This document shows positions 19,320 through 29,797 of a stretch of DNA of 64,000 nt, one piece after another; positions within the stretch are counted from its first letter, which is position 1; each line of letters starts with the position of its first letter. The position numbers and the translations under genes were made by a program. Location: assembly GCA_031673915.1 (NCBI GenBank), contig CP125277.1, forward strand, positions 1 through 64,000. The letters run 5' to 3'. The DNA comes from CGIF01 sp031673915 (GTDB lineage Bacteria > Bacillota_I > Bacilli_A > Mycoplasmatales > CGIF01). The notes under the pieces were generated by a model. That model was not told where the DNA came from and did not search any database. It saw only the letters and a list, made by a program, of their open reading frames with translations.

Positions 19320-19874
19320 ATGAATAATATAAAAATAATAAATAAAAAAAAATTTAGTTTAAAGAAAATCTTTGAAAACAAGTTTTATTTATCTTTTATA
19401 TCACTTAGAATCCTTAATTTCTTTTACTTTCTTTATATATCCAATGAATTTACTGAATCTATAGTTAATGAAACCATTAATGGTAAAACAAATTCTACTA
19501 TATATCCTAATTTAAGCTATCTATTACGAAACTATTCATCAATTACTATCTCATTGGTTTTTAACCAATTCTTTATTTTTGCAATTTTTTCAACAATACT
19601 AGAAGAATTTATTTGTTGTTATTTAATTCGCAGAATATTTAAAAAAATTAATCCTTGAATTTGAAAAACTATTTCATTATTTTTTTTCATTATATCCCAT
19701 GGTGGATTTATTCCTGCTCATATTCCCCTAGCTTTAATTACTATTTACTCCTATGAAAAAAGCAATAATTTAAAATACCCTATTTTTTTTCACTTTTTTA
19801 ACAATTTACTCTCAATTTTTCAAGATTTTATAATTTTTAGGCTTATTTTATCAATCATCAAAAAGAAACAATAA
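19320..19874 (+). CDS. CPBP-family intramembrane protease
   Basis: 184 residues with at least four hydrophobic spans. The three family motifs are in order: E-E-F-I-C-C-Y-L-I-R-R (the E-E-x-x-x-R type site, about residues 98-108), S-H-G-G-F-I-P-A-H (the F-x-x-x-H part, about 125-133) and H-F-F-N-N (the H-x-x-x-N site, about 160-164). These residues form the glutamate/histidine active site of CAAX-protease relatives. In bacteria such proteins are often linked to peptide self-protection or to processing of membrane peptides. Two TGA codons are Trp. The next gene, a CBS membrane protein, lies 295 bases on. Confidence 0.8.
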
Positions 19875-20017
19875 TAAAAAGCATTAAATGAAAAAGATTG
19901 TTGATATTATAAACATTTAAATTATATCTTTTTAATTCATTATAAATTAGTAAAATACTGAATTACATAAAATAATATTTAATATTAGTTATTCTAGTAA
20001 AAATTTTCTTTCTAATC

Positions 20018-20041
20018 AAAAATGTTTTTTTAAACATTTTA
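20018..20041. terminator. Small hairpin between membrane genes
   Basis: AAAATGTTT and AAACATTTT are separated by four T. It sits 145 bases after the CPBP gene and before the CBS gene; a weak terminator is possible. Confidence 0.3.
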
Positions 20042-20169
20042 AATTTTCTATATTTAATAATGTAAAAATAAATATTATTAAATATTATTTTTTAATTTAC
20101 TAAACAAATCATTAATATTTTCTAATTATAGAAAAAAAATATATAAAAATAAGTTAATTATTATTAAAT

Positions 20170-21129
20170 ATGTGGCGGCGTAAATTAATTTCTTTTGTAA
20201 TAGCATTGCTATTAAACTCATTCTTAGGATTTCTAGGACTAATCTATTCTAATGTTGATCTATTTAAAATAGATTTAGTTGAAACTAGAAAAAGAGATAA
20301 AGAAGGGATGAGTAAACTATACTTAATTTTAAAAAACAATTATTTATTAACAATATCTATCTGCATAATTCAAACATTCTTAGGACTTTTTATTTCAGAA
20401 ACTTTTTCTGGTGAAAATTTAGGAAATTTTAGAAATTTAAACTTAATTTTTTTAAGTTTCTTTATTATGATCTTTACTGAAATATTTCCAAACTATTTTG
20501 CAGGAAAAGAATTTTCAAAATTATTAACACTTCATCCAATTTTTCTTAATTCTGCTTACTTAATAACTTCAATTTTTTCCCCACTAAAGATAATCATTAA
20601 AGAAAGAAAAAAATTCTTTACTCATAGTGAAAGCGATATAATTAGATTTATTAATAATCTAACAACCAACGAAATTCTCCTATTAGAACCTAAAGAAGCA
20701 CAACTTGTTAAATTAGCATTTAAACTAGATGATGACGATGTTAGAAGCGTCCTAATTCCAATTGAATCTGTAGTTCACTTAAAAACTTCAATGAGTTTAG
20801 ATGATATAAAAAATATATATTTAGATAAGAATCTATCTAAGTATTTAGTTTTTGAAAAAGAAAATAACAAATTATTAGGAGTTCTAAATGTAAAGTCATT
20901 ATTTTTCTCATTATTGAATAATAAATCAGTTGACTGAAAAAATTACATTAATAAAAATGTAATATTCTTTAACGAAAATACTAAATTAAACAACGCATTA
21001 GAAACTTTAAAAAACTCTCGTAATCATTTATCAGTAATTAAAAACGACAACAATGAAATTCTTGGAATAGTAACTTTAAAAGATATTCTAGGATCACTAG
21101 TAGGAAAAATACATGACGAAAAAAGTTAA
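20170..21129 (+). CDS. CNNM-type transmembrane protein with CBS pair
   Basis: 319 residues. Three or four N-terminal spans (residues about 5-30, 55-75, 95-115 and 125-145) include F-T-E-I-F-P-N-Y-F-A, matching the T-E-x-x-P-K pattern of CNNM (DUF21) domains. Two CBS domains follow: R-S-V-L-I-P-I-E-S (canonical V-M-T-P-R) near residue 195, and L-G-I-V-T-L-K-D-I-L near 298. Family members (CorC, MpfA, CNNM) handle Mg2+ efflux. The length is shorter than the usual 430 because the C-terminal CorC_HlyC domain is absent. It ends at TAA after one TGA (Trp). Confidence 0.85.
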
Positions 21130-21667
21130 AGATTTTTTATCTTAAATTTAATGCTTAATGATAAAGATTTTTAGTAAAATTCTTCAGCGCTAATAATTTG
21201 ATTTCCACAAATTCCTTTTTTAATAATAAATATATACTGCCTTCCCAATACTAATAAATATTTAATCCAATAATTAAAATTTTTCATCAATTGCATCTCA
21301 GAAATCAAAAATATAGAAATTATTCATAATGAAAATAAATTTTCTAAGTAAACTTACATTAATCCATAATAAAGCCAAAAGGATAAAGATCAATATAAAC
21401 AAGGATTGAAAATTTTAGTTTATTAATAATCCAACATTAATTTCAAAAAAAAATCAAAATAAATAAAAGACAAAGAATTCAAAGTTTTAATCACAATGAC
21501 AAATTCAAATAATATAAAACTAATTGATTAAAATTTATGAATTTTAGATAGCACTTTAAAATATTTCTTCATCTTTCTTTAATAAGGTAAAAATAATCAA
21601 AAAAAAATGATATTACTAGGATTGTCAATTGTTTTATTAAAATGCTTCTTAATAAAAAATTTAAAAT
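21130..21667. other. Intergenic, about 540 bp, no gene seen
   Basis: First part of a 2.3-kb decayed stretch before uvrB. No frame longer than about 30 codons. Confidence 0.4.
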
Positions 21668-21853
21668 ATGACAAATTATATAAGGAATTTAAAAATTAGA
21701 GTTAAACTTTTAAGAGAAAGCATTGAAAGTCTAAAGATTTCTAATGAAAGGTTTTGAAGCATTAAAAAAACGATGCTGATTGATGAACTTGAAATAATAT
21801 TGGAAAGCAACGAAAAAGCATTGTTTATAACTACTAACTACCACAATGATTAA
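21668..21853 (+). CDS. Small helical protein, 61 residues
   Basis: ATG to TAA with one TGA as Trp. It is basic and helical (L-K-I-R-V-K-L-L-R-E-S-I-E-S-L-K). It stands alone in decayed DNA, so it may be a fragment of a longer gene. Not recognised. Confidence 0.35.
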
Positions 21854-22031
21854 TAGTTTAATCTAGCTTTTATTTTAACTTATTTATATTTTTTTGTTAT
21901 TAATGATAGTAATTAAATAGAAAGTCATTATAAAAATTCTATTGAGTATATGTTGCTTCAATAATTAAAGAATTAATAAAAAAATATAAATTTTCATTAC
22001 TAAACGAAAATATTAAGAAAGAAAAAAACTT

Positions 22032-22720
22032 ATGAATATAAAAAACTTAATATTCACCTTGCTAGTTTTAAGTAATTTTTCAAATGGGGAAGTAAAGTAA
22101 AAATTTCACCACAAAGACAATAAACTAGTTGCACAATCAATTTTATCAGTTGATAAGAATGATAAAAATTTGGATGGACAAGCAAAACTTATCCTTGCTG
22201 TGTTGAGTTTGTTGATGAATCAATTGGAAAAATTAAAAAAATCATTGCTTATACTGATGGCTTTAACTGTAGCAAGAATATAATACTAGAAATAATAATC
22301 CAATTAAAATTTTTAGAGTCTTGTGTGTTGTTCTAGTAAGTGCGTTAATTTTAAAGATTGTGCCTCCTATAAAAATTGAAAGATTGTGCCTCCTATAAAA
22401 ATTGAATAAATAAAAAAATGGTCCTAGAAGTGATTTATAAATTATTAATATAAAAATTTTAAATTTTCTTTATTGCTATTAATTAAATTTTCTAATAGTT
22501 ATGAGCAAGTTTGGGAAAATTTATTTGATGATGAAAACAAAATAATTGAAACTTTTACTTGTCACTTCGAACATACTAACCTAATTAAGGGAACAATTTA
22601 CCAAAAGAAATATAAAGCAAATTAATAATAGAAACTAGTTTTATTTGTTGTGAAAAAAATGCATTAAAGCTAAATGATTCACCCATAATCAATGAAAAAA
22701 CTTGATATCATATAAGAAAT
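22032..22720 (+). pseudogene. Decayed secreted Cys-rich protein gene(s)
   Basis: It begins with a signal-peptide-like start, M-N-I-K-N-L-I-F-T-L-L-V-L-S-N-F, which stops early. Downstream, shifting frames encode P-C-C-V-E-F-V-D-E-S, then V-C-C-S-S-K-C-V-N-F-K-D-C-A-S, T-F-T-C-H-F-E-H and F-I-C-C-E-K-N-A. The Cys-pair spacing recalls the L-C-C-N-K-T-K-C domain of the intact protein at 16134-17513, so this may be a dead paralogue or tandem paralogues. It contains a 26-bp tandem duplication. Confidence 0.45.
22355..22406 (+). repeat. Perfect 26-bp tandem duplication
   Basis: Units 22355-22380 and 22381-22406 are identical (start AGATTGTGCCTCC). It lies in decayed DNA and looks like a recent slippage duplication. 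Confidence 0.8.
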
Positions 22721-23437
22721 GATTAACATAACATTAATATTTAAATACCAAAGAGGAATTTTAAACAGTCTTCAATGAATTAATTTGGGTCATCTATAAA
22801 TCAATACCATTGTAAAAAAAATGTTAACAATTATAGTCATTAGATTTTGTTACTTAATTAATGAATAAATTAAATTTTTATAACTTGTCCAATAATTTAT
22901 ATCTTTTTATATAATTGCTAAAATTCAAGATAAAAGAAGAATTCAAAGAAAATTTTGTAATAAAAAAATTAAATATATTTAAAATATTTTATGATATCTT
23001 CCTTTATCTCAACTTTCTCAAACATATAAAGATTCACTCTAACTATAATATCTTCAATATCAATTTTTTCAGAGACTTATTAAAATATTTAAGATTATTA
23101 ATCCATTTAGATTAGGTGTTCAATAAAAAATTTAATCTACTCATTAATTCTGAGAAATCTTTTATTTCCTGTTTAAACTATGAAAACAATAGTGATGATA
23201 ATAATTTTCGTAAATATGGTATCATTATGCAAAAAAATTAATTATTTTTAAACTGTAATTTTTTCCTAAACACTTTCAAATAATTATTGAAAATTAAACA
23301 AAAACGATCAATATCAAAATACACAGACATTTATACTTTTTTTAAGTTAAAAATAACTTAACACTTAAAAATTAAAATAGTTGGATAAAGTCTCAATTTT
23401 TAGTTATAAATTGAAATTTTTTTGAAAGGAATAAGAT
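22721..23437. other. Intergenic upstream of uvrB
   Basis: About 715 bp with no convincing gene. An 8-bp hairpin (TTAAGTTA-aaaa-TAACTTAA, 23342-23361) lies 77 bases upstream of the uvrB ATG. Confidence 0.45.
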
Positions 23438-25402
23438 ATGAATTTCCAAATAAATAGTGACTTTAAACCATCTGGAGACCAACCAAAAGCAATTAAAGAA
23501 ATAGTTGACTCTTTTAGGTCAAATATAAATAATCAAGTATTACTAGGAGCAACAGGAACTGGAAAGACATTTACTATGGCAAATGTCATCCAAGAACTTC
23601 AGAGACCAACATTAATTTTGGCACATAATAAAACTCTAGCGATGCAAATATGCAGTGAAATGAAAAGTTTTTTTCCTAATAATAAAGTTGAATATTACGT
23701 TTCTTATTTCGATTATTACAGACCAGAAGCATATAAGCCTCATAATGATCTTTATCTAGAAAAAAGAACACAAAGAAACTCAGGAATTGAAAAAATGAGA
23801 ATGAGCGCTTTGAACTCATTATCAACAGAAAATTCAGTAATTGTAGTTGCATCAGTTGCATCTATTTATGGATGCATCAATCCAAATAGATATAAAGCAT
23901 CAATTATAAAATTAAAAATTGATAGCATCATAATTAAAGAAGAATTTTTAACAGAGTTAGAAAGAATTGGTTATAGCACAGAAAAAAAGAATTTAATAAT
24001 TTCAGAAAATGAAAAAACAATTAAATTCAGCATTGATAGAGAAGAAGATAGTTATTTCTTCATTACTGTCTCTAAATTAAACAATAAAATCATTAAACTT
24101 GAAAAATTATGAAGAGAAAGTCCTAATCTTAACAGCGAAATAAAGTCTATTTCAATACCTCCAATTCAATACATCGTTGAAAAAGACGAAAAAATGGAAG
24201 AAATTTTAAGAAACATTAAAAATGATCTTAAAATTCAAAAGTCATTTTTAAAATCAGAAGGAAAAATTCTAGAAGCAAAAAGGTTAGAAAAAAGAATTGG
24301 TGATGATTTATTAGATTTTAAAGAATTTGGATTCTGCAGTGGAATCGAAAATTATTCTTTATATTTCGACGGAAGAAAAACAGGAGAAAGTCCGTTTGTT
24401 TTATTAGATTTCTTCCCTTCAGAAGACTTTATAACAATTATAGACGAATCTCATATAACAATTCCTCAAATCAAGGCAATGTATAATACAGACAAAAGTA
24501 GAAAAAAGACTTTGGTTGATTATGGTTTTAGATTGCCATCAGCAATGGACAATCGTCCTCTTGACTTCGATGAATTTTTAAAAAAATTAAATAAAACTCT
24601 TTATGTTTCAGCAACACCTGGAAATTTTGAGTTAGAAAAAGTTGAAAATAAAATAACTGAACAAATTATTCGTCCAACATGACTATTAGACCCAGAAATA
24701 GAAGTTAGATCTTCAGTTAATCAAATAAAAGATATAATAGAACAAATTAAAATTAGGATTAAATCTAATGAAAAAGTTTTAATTTATGCATTAACAATCA
24801 ACATGTCAGAAGATATATCAGCTTATCTTCAAGAACAAGGAATAAAAGCTGTTTTTATTCATAGTAGAATGAACGTTTTTGAAAGATATCAAGCAATATC
24901 AAGCTTAAGAAGAGGAATTTATGATGTAATTGTGGGAATTAATTTATTAAAAGAAGGAATTGATATTCCAGAAGTATCTTTAGTATGTATAATTGATGCA
25001 GATAAGCCAGGATTTTTAAGAGACTTTCGTTCTTTGGTTCAAATAACAGGAAGAGCGGCTAGAAACAAAAACGGAAAAGTTATTTTTTATGCTTCTCAAG
25101 AAACAAAGGACATGAAAAATGCTATTAAAGAAACAGAAAGAAGAAGAAAAATTCAAGCCGACTACAATTTTAAAAATAATTTATCTCCAAAATCAGTTAA
25201 AAAAGATATTAAAAATGTTCTTTTAGATTCTAAAGTAACAAATTTAATTGAAGAATTTAAAAATGACTCTCTTTTAGATGAAGAAAAGCAAAAAGCAATA
25301 AAAAACGTTGAAAAACTAATGAAAAAAGCAGTGAAAGAATTTAGATTTGATAAAGCTATTGAATTGAGAAACCTTCTTTTTGACCTTAAAAGTTTTATTT
25401 AA
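23438..25402 (+). CDS. uvrB: Excinuclease ABC subunit B
   Basis: 654 residues, the normal length. Walker A G-A-T-G-T-G-K-T lies at about 38-45, and the damage-probing beta-hairpin region Y-Y-V-S-Y-F-D-Y-Y-R-P-E-A-Y at about 85-98. The helicase motifs include I-I-D-E-S-H, S-A-T-P-G and Q-I-T-G-R-A-A-R-N. A C-terminal UvrC-binding helix (M-K-K-A-V-K-E-F-R-F-D-K-A-I-E-L-R) ends it. UvrB verifies lesions handed over by UvrA and recruits UvrC in nucleotide excision repair. Two TGA codons are Trp. The start has a clear GAAAGGAATAAG site. It is the only repair gene on the plus strand here; uvrA and uvrC are not in the window. Confidence 0.98.
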
Positions 25403-25550
25403 TATAAAGATTTTAAAGTCTCATAATAATCGCATTCTTAAAAATATTTAATTACTTCAAATATCTAAAAAATTTTTATTGACTTTAGAACAATAAATAA
25501 TATTGATAATTAATAAATTAAAATTCTAACTTAAATATATTGTTTTGTTA

Positions 25551-26054
25551 TTAATTTTCATTATTTTTTCTTCTAATAAATCAAAATTTTCCTATAATCA
25601 TATAGAATAAATTCAATGAAAAAGAAAGAAATAATAAAACAATAAAAATAAGATTATTATTGTTTTTTCTTTTTGATTCATCAAAAATTTTTTCTCTTAA
25701 AGATAAAATAATTTCTTTATCTTTTAATTTTGATAGTAATTTTTCATTTTCTTCATCTTTTTGTTTAATAATTTTCAGATAATTTTGCGATCTTATTAAA
25801 TGTTTATCAATGCAATTTTTTTTTTCTTCTTCAAGCAAAGATATAGATTTTTCATAAAACGGCATTCTTTTTAATCTAAATTCTTTAATTTCTTCAATCA
25901 GTTTTGAATTATTTTTTAACAATTCATTGATTTTATCTAAATTATTTTTTTTCTCCAATTGAAGAATGCATTCGTTTTCTTCTTTTTCTAAATTATAAGA
26001 TGTAATTAATTCATTACACTTTTCACAATTTAATTTTTCATTTTCTGATGGCAT
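25551..26054 (-). CDS. Tail-anchored coiled-coil protein
   Basis: 167 residues. C-x-x-C near the start (C-E-K-C, about 10-13) is followed by a long charged coiled coil (about 20-125), then one hydrophobic span (about 135-155, L-I-F-I-V-L-L-F-L-S-F-S-L-N-L-F) and a short tail ending in TAA after one TGA (Trp). It converges on uvrB. It is one of several unknown tail-anchored proteins in the window. Function unknown. Confidence 0.6.
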
Positions 26055-26120
26055 TTGTTTATTTCCAATTTTTTAAAATAAATATTAGAAAAGAAAAATA
26101 TAATTATAATCAATACTTCT

Positions 26121-26840
26121 TTATCAGTTTATTTTTTCTTTATTCATAAACTCTAAAATCTCATTTATCTTAGAAAAAGGTTTTGATCCGAAAAATCCAT
26201 ATGAAGCGCTAAAGGGAGATGGATGTGCACTAATTAAACTTAATTTCGTTTGAATATTACATCTATCCTTCAAAACTTTAGCTTCTCTTCCTCAAAAAAC
26301 TCAAATTATATTTTTATCAAAAGAATTTATATATTGAAGAAGGGAATGAATAAAGTCTTTCCAAATTGATGAATGAGAGAGAGGTTGTCCATCGCGAACA
26401 GTTAAAGAAGTATTTATCAAAAAAACTCCTTGAGAAACTCAATTAATTAAATCGCCTGATTCATTTCTTCTATTAAAACCTAAATCATTATTTAGTTCTA
26501 AAAAAATATTCCTTAAACTAGCAGGTATGAAATTTTTCTTCTTAGTACTAAAAGCTATTCCGTCAGCAACTCCAAATTGGTGATAGGGATCTTGACCTAT
26601 AATTACAACTTTTATTTTTTTTAGAGATAATTCTCTAAATAAACGAAAAATATCTTTCTTTTCAGGATAACATTTATTTCTTTCTAATTCTAAATGAACC
26701 TTGGACAAAAGTTCTATTAAATTATCTTTTCCAAAGAAATTAAAAAAGAAGTCATTTCAAGTTTCATCTATCATATCCAAATAAAAAGATTTTTCTATTT
26801 CTGAAACTTTAAACTTCTCATCTTTGTTTAATTCATTCAT
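26121..26840 (-). CDS. ung: Uracil-DNA glycosylase
   Basis: 239 residues. The catalytic water-activating motif G-Q-D-P-Y-H lies at about 85-90 and the uracil-clamp motif H-P-S-P-F-S-A-S at about 210-217, with an intervening W-G-R-E-A. This is a family 1 UNG that removes uracil from DNA at the start of base excision repair. The ATG at 26840 was chosen because it adds the family N-terminus (S-F-Y-L-D-M-I-D-E-T-W-N-D-F-F). Several TGA codons are Trp, and the gene ends W-stop. It follows the ERF gene on the same strand by 47 bases. Confidence 0.97.
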
Positions 26841-26887
26841 TTTAAATCAATATACTTAATAAGTTATCTTCCAAATAAAATTTGTTT

Positions 26888-27313
26888 TTATTTAGAATCT
26901 GGATCAAGTTGATCCGCAACAGGAATTAAGAAGAATTTGCTCAAAAAGTATTTCATAGCATAAGTTTCAGCACTACCTTTTGCTTTTGCAAGGTCTTGAT
27001 TACTTCCAACAGCCCAAAAATTAAGAATCAATTCTTCATTATTCAATTCCTTGTTTGTGTTTGATTCAATATTAACAATCTTAAACCTTTTTAAATACTT
27101 AACTAAATATTCCTTCTCCTCTTTGTTATATTCAAGGGTTTCATTTTCATCACTAGAAATAATTAAAATACTGTATTCCTCTAACAAAGGTTTTAATTTA
27201 GTTAAAACTTGATGTTCATTGAAGTATTGATATTTTTGAAATTTATTTAATTCATCTTTTATTAAGTTTTCAACTTCACATTGAATACGAAATATTTTCT
27301 CATAAATTTTCAT
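26888..27313 (-). CDS. ERF-family single-strand annealing protein
   Basis: 141 residues. An N-terminal helix is followed by F-N-E-H-Q-V-L-T-K-L-K-P-L-L-E-E-Y (the F-x-x-x-D-I-L-P-x-x-x-P family pattern), beta strands, and the diagnostic C-terminal G-S-A-E-T-Y-A-M-K-Y-F-L-S-K-F, equivalent to the G-A-A-x-T-Y-A-x-R-Y-A motif of ERF proteins. ERF proteins anneal complementary single strands and are mostly phage-encoded. No other phage gene is present, and it sits between gatA and ung as if domesticated for repair. It ends at TAA. Confidence 0.7.
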   Translation of the reverse strand: MKIYEKIFRIQCEVENLIKDELNKFQKYQYFNEHQVLTKLKPLLEEYSILIISSDENETLEYNKEEKEYLVKYLKRFKIVNIESNTNKELNNEELILNFWAVGSNQDLAKAKGSAETYAMKYFLSKFFLIPVADQLDPDSK

Positions 27314-27366
27314 AATCTTTTTATCCTTATAAGTAATTTTAATTATTTTTATAATAATTAATTTCT

Positions 27367-28698
27367 TTATCTTTTTAATATAAATTCAGCAATATCTAAA
27401 AGATTTTTGTCATTATTTAAATTACTATCTATATTTAAACTTACAGGCAGTCCATTAACCAATCCAACCGGGACATTTATTGAAGGATTTCCTGAAAAAT
27501 TAGCAAGAAGAAGCAAGTTATCACTTCAATGAGAACTACTCATATAATCAACATTAAAAAAAGATTCAATAGTTGGCGCGTGAGAATTAGTACCAGGGAA
27601 AATTAAAAAATCAAATTTCGAAAAAACTTTTTTACTTCATTTTTTTATAAAGAATCTTAATTCTTTAGCTTTTAAAATAAAATTTTCTTCCTCTAAAAAA
27701 TAATTTCCAAGTAAAATTCTTTCTTTTACTCATTTACCAATTAATTGTGTTCTCTTATCTTCAACGGTTTCATTTAATCCTTTATGACCATATGTAACTC
27801 CTTGAAGAGAATTAAGATGACTAACTAACTCACTTGAACACAAAATTAAATAACAAGTTTGAATATTATCTGTTATTTTTTTAGGAATTTCTATTTCCTC
27901 AATTATATAGTTTTCACTTTTTAAAAGTTCTACTTTTTTTTTATAAATATCTGAAAATTCTTTATCTAAATTATTTTCAATACCTTTTATAATGGCAATT
28001 TTCTTTTTTTTTGAGATTTGATTTTTTAACTTTTCTTTTCTAGAAGCAAGAGTGACTAAATCACGATAATCTTCCTTTGAAACAATTTTAAAAACTTCGC
28101 GAATTATTTTAATGTCAATTGACATAATTCCAACAGTATCAAAAGAAGAAGCCATAGGAATTACTCCATATCTAGATATCAAACCATATGATGGTTTAAA
28201 TCCTATAACACCACAGTAAGAAGCAGGACGACGAACTGAGTCTCCAGTATCATGACCAAGTGCAAAAGGAACAATTTTCTTCGAAACAGCATATGCAGAA
28301 CCAGAAGAAGATCCGCCTGATAGATTTGAACTGTTATGAGGATTAGTAATCATTCCTCTGCTTGAAAAAAGTCCAGTTCCACCGCAAGCAAATTCATCAA
28401 GAGTTGTTTTACCAAGCAATTTATAACCTTTATTTCTAAGAAGCTTTATTGCTGTTGCATCATCAACTGGAAAAAAAGAAGTTAAGAACAAAGATGAAGC
28501 AGTTGTTGGTAAATCTTTTGTCCAAAAATTATCCTTAGCTAAGAAAAAACTACTTTTATCATTAGAATTTTCCCAACTATCAATAGTTTTTTCATCACCA
28601 AAAAAAATTGGTGCAGAGGAACCATCAGAATAAAAATTAACTATCTTATTAGTTTCTTCATATTTTTCTTTTTCTAATTTATTTTCTTTTATTTCCAT
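27367..28698 (-). CDS. gatA: Glu/Asp-tRNA amidotransferase subunit A
   Basis: 443 residues, slightly short at the N-terminus. The amidase signature is complete: Lys in A-K-D-N-F (about residue 56), cis-Ser in G-G-S-S-S-G-S-A (about 127-134) and nucleophile Ser in D-T-G-D-S-V-R-R-P-A (about 149-158). The usual second Gly before that Ser is replaced by Asp, which is unusual. GatA releases ammonia from Gln to amidate mischarged tRNA. As asnS is present here, the main job should be making Gln-tRNA. gatB and gatC are not adjacent. Confidence 0.93.
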
Positions 28699-28726
28699 TT
28701 TTAATTTTAAAAATTATTATCAAAAT

Positions 28727-29659
28727 TTAAAGAAGAGCGTCAAGGTTTTTCTTTTCACCAATTTCTTTCATTTTCTTTAAAGCTTTTTGTTTCAATTTAC
28801 GAACAATCCCTTCGGCTTTACCAATAATTTCTGATATTTCCTTAGTTCTGTAAGTCTTTTCAAATAATTTAATGTACTTTTTGATAATAGCATTAGACTT
28901 AACTTCTTTTTGAGTTAGTCTGATGTCTTCCATCTTTTTTTTTCTAAGAGACTTTGTTTCTAATACTTTTGAGATTTCTTCTTTTTCTTTTTCATTTGCA
29001 ATATGATAAACTTGCAATAAATTCAAAGGAGTTATTCCATAATATAACCTTACAGTTAAATCTTCTAAACCATCCAAAGCGCAAAGCATTTCATTAGCAT
29101 GAACCTTGATATCACTTTTATGAATTTGTCTATCAATGTCATCACCACCTTCGCTAAGAATATCAACAAGAGAATAGGATTTATTGTCTTTATCACCACT
29201 TTGATACTCTCTATCATAATAAATAACGTTGAATCTCTCTCGAACGAATTTTGCTTCTTGATCTAAATCAACTGAATCTTCATTTTCATCAACTTGTTTT
29301 TTTTGTTCAGTTGGCTGATTAATCAATTGATCTTTATGAATGAAACTTTGAATATATTGTCTAATTCAATATCCAGCGTAGGTAGCAAACCTATTCTTGC
29401 TTTCTACATCAAACTTATCAATTGCTTTTGCCAAGGCGATTGTTCCTTCAGCAATTAAATCTTCGTGATCAACTTGTCCTTGCAAATATGAATATCCTTT
29501 TACAATATACTTAACAAGATTTTGATTATAATATATTAAGGACATTAAAGCAGCTTCTTTTTGCTTTCCAGTTGAATACTTAGCTATTTTTAACAGCTCT
29601 AACTCTTCTTTCGGCTTTAATGTAGCAATTTTTTCAGTATTTTTATCGTTTCTTGCCAT
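28727..29659 (-). CDS. rpoD: Primary RNA polymerase sigma factor (short)
   Basis: 310 residues with one TGA (Trp) inside region 2. Region 2 reads N-Q-N-L-V-K-Y-I-V, D-L-I-A-E-G-T-I-A-L-A-K-A-I-D-K-F, then N-R-F-A-T-Y-A-G-Y-W-I-R-Q, the DNA-melting and -10 binding part (about 47-103). Region 3 is reduced and very acidic. Region 4 ends with E-I-S-E-I-I-G-K-A-E-G-I-V-R-K-L-K-Q-K-A, where the normal R-E-R-I-R-Q-I-E recognition helix is changed. Region 1.1 is missing. No second sigma is seen here, so this is probably the housekeeping factor, with relaxed -35 recognition. Confidence 0.88.
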
Positions 29660-29797
29660 TCAATTTACCCTTTTATTAGTTTTTTAAATATTTTTATATA
29701 AAAAATATCTAAATTATTCTAAAAATTAATATTTTACTTATTTAATGTTAGATTGTTATTAAAATCAAAATTCAGGTTTAAAGTTTAAAGATAATTA

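Noticed and set aside
22355..22406. 26-bp duplication as an att site or transposon end
   Set aside because: The copies abut directly with nothing between them and no integrase nearby; slippage is simpler.
22915..23115. 66-codon plus-strand frame before uvrB
   Set aside because: It begins with TTG without a ribosome site, has only A/T-driven residues (Phe, Ile, Leu, Lys, Asn), and no family features.
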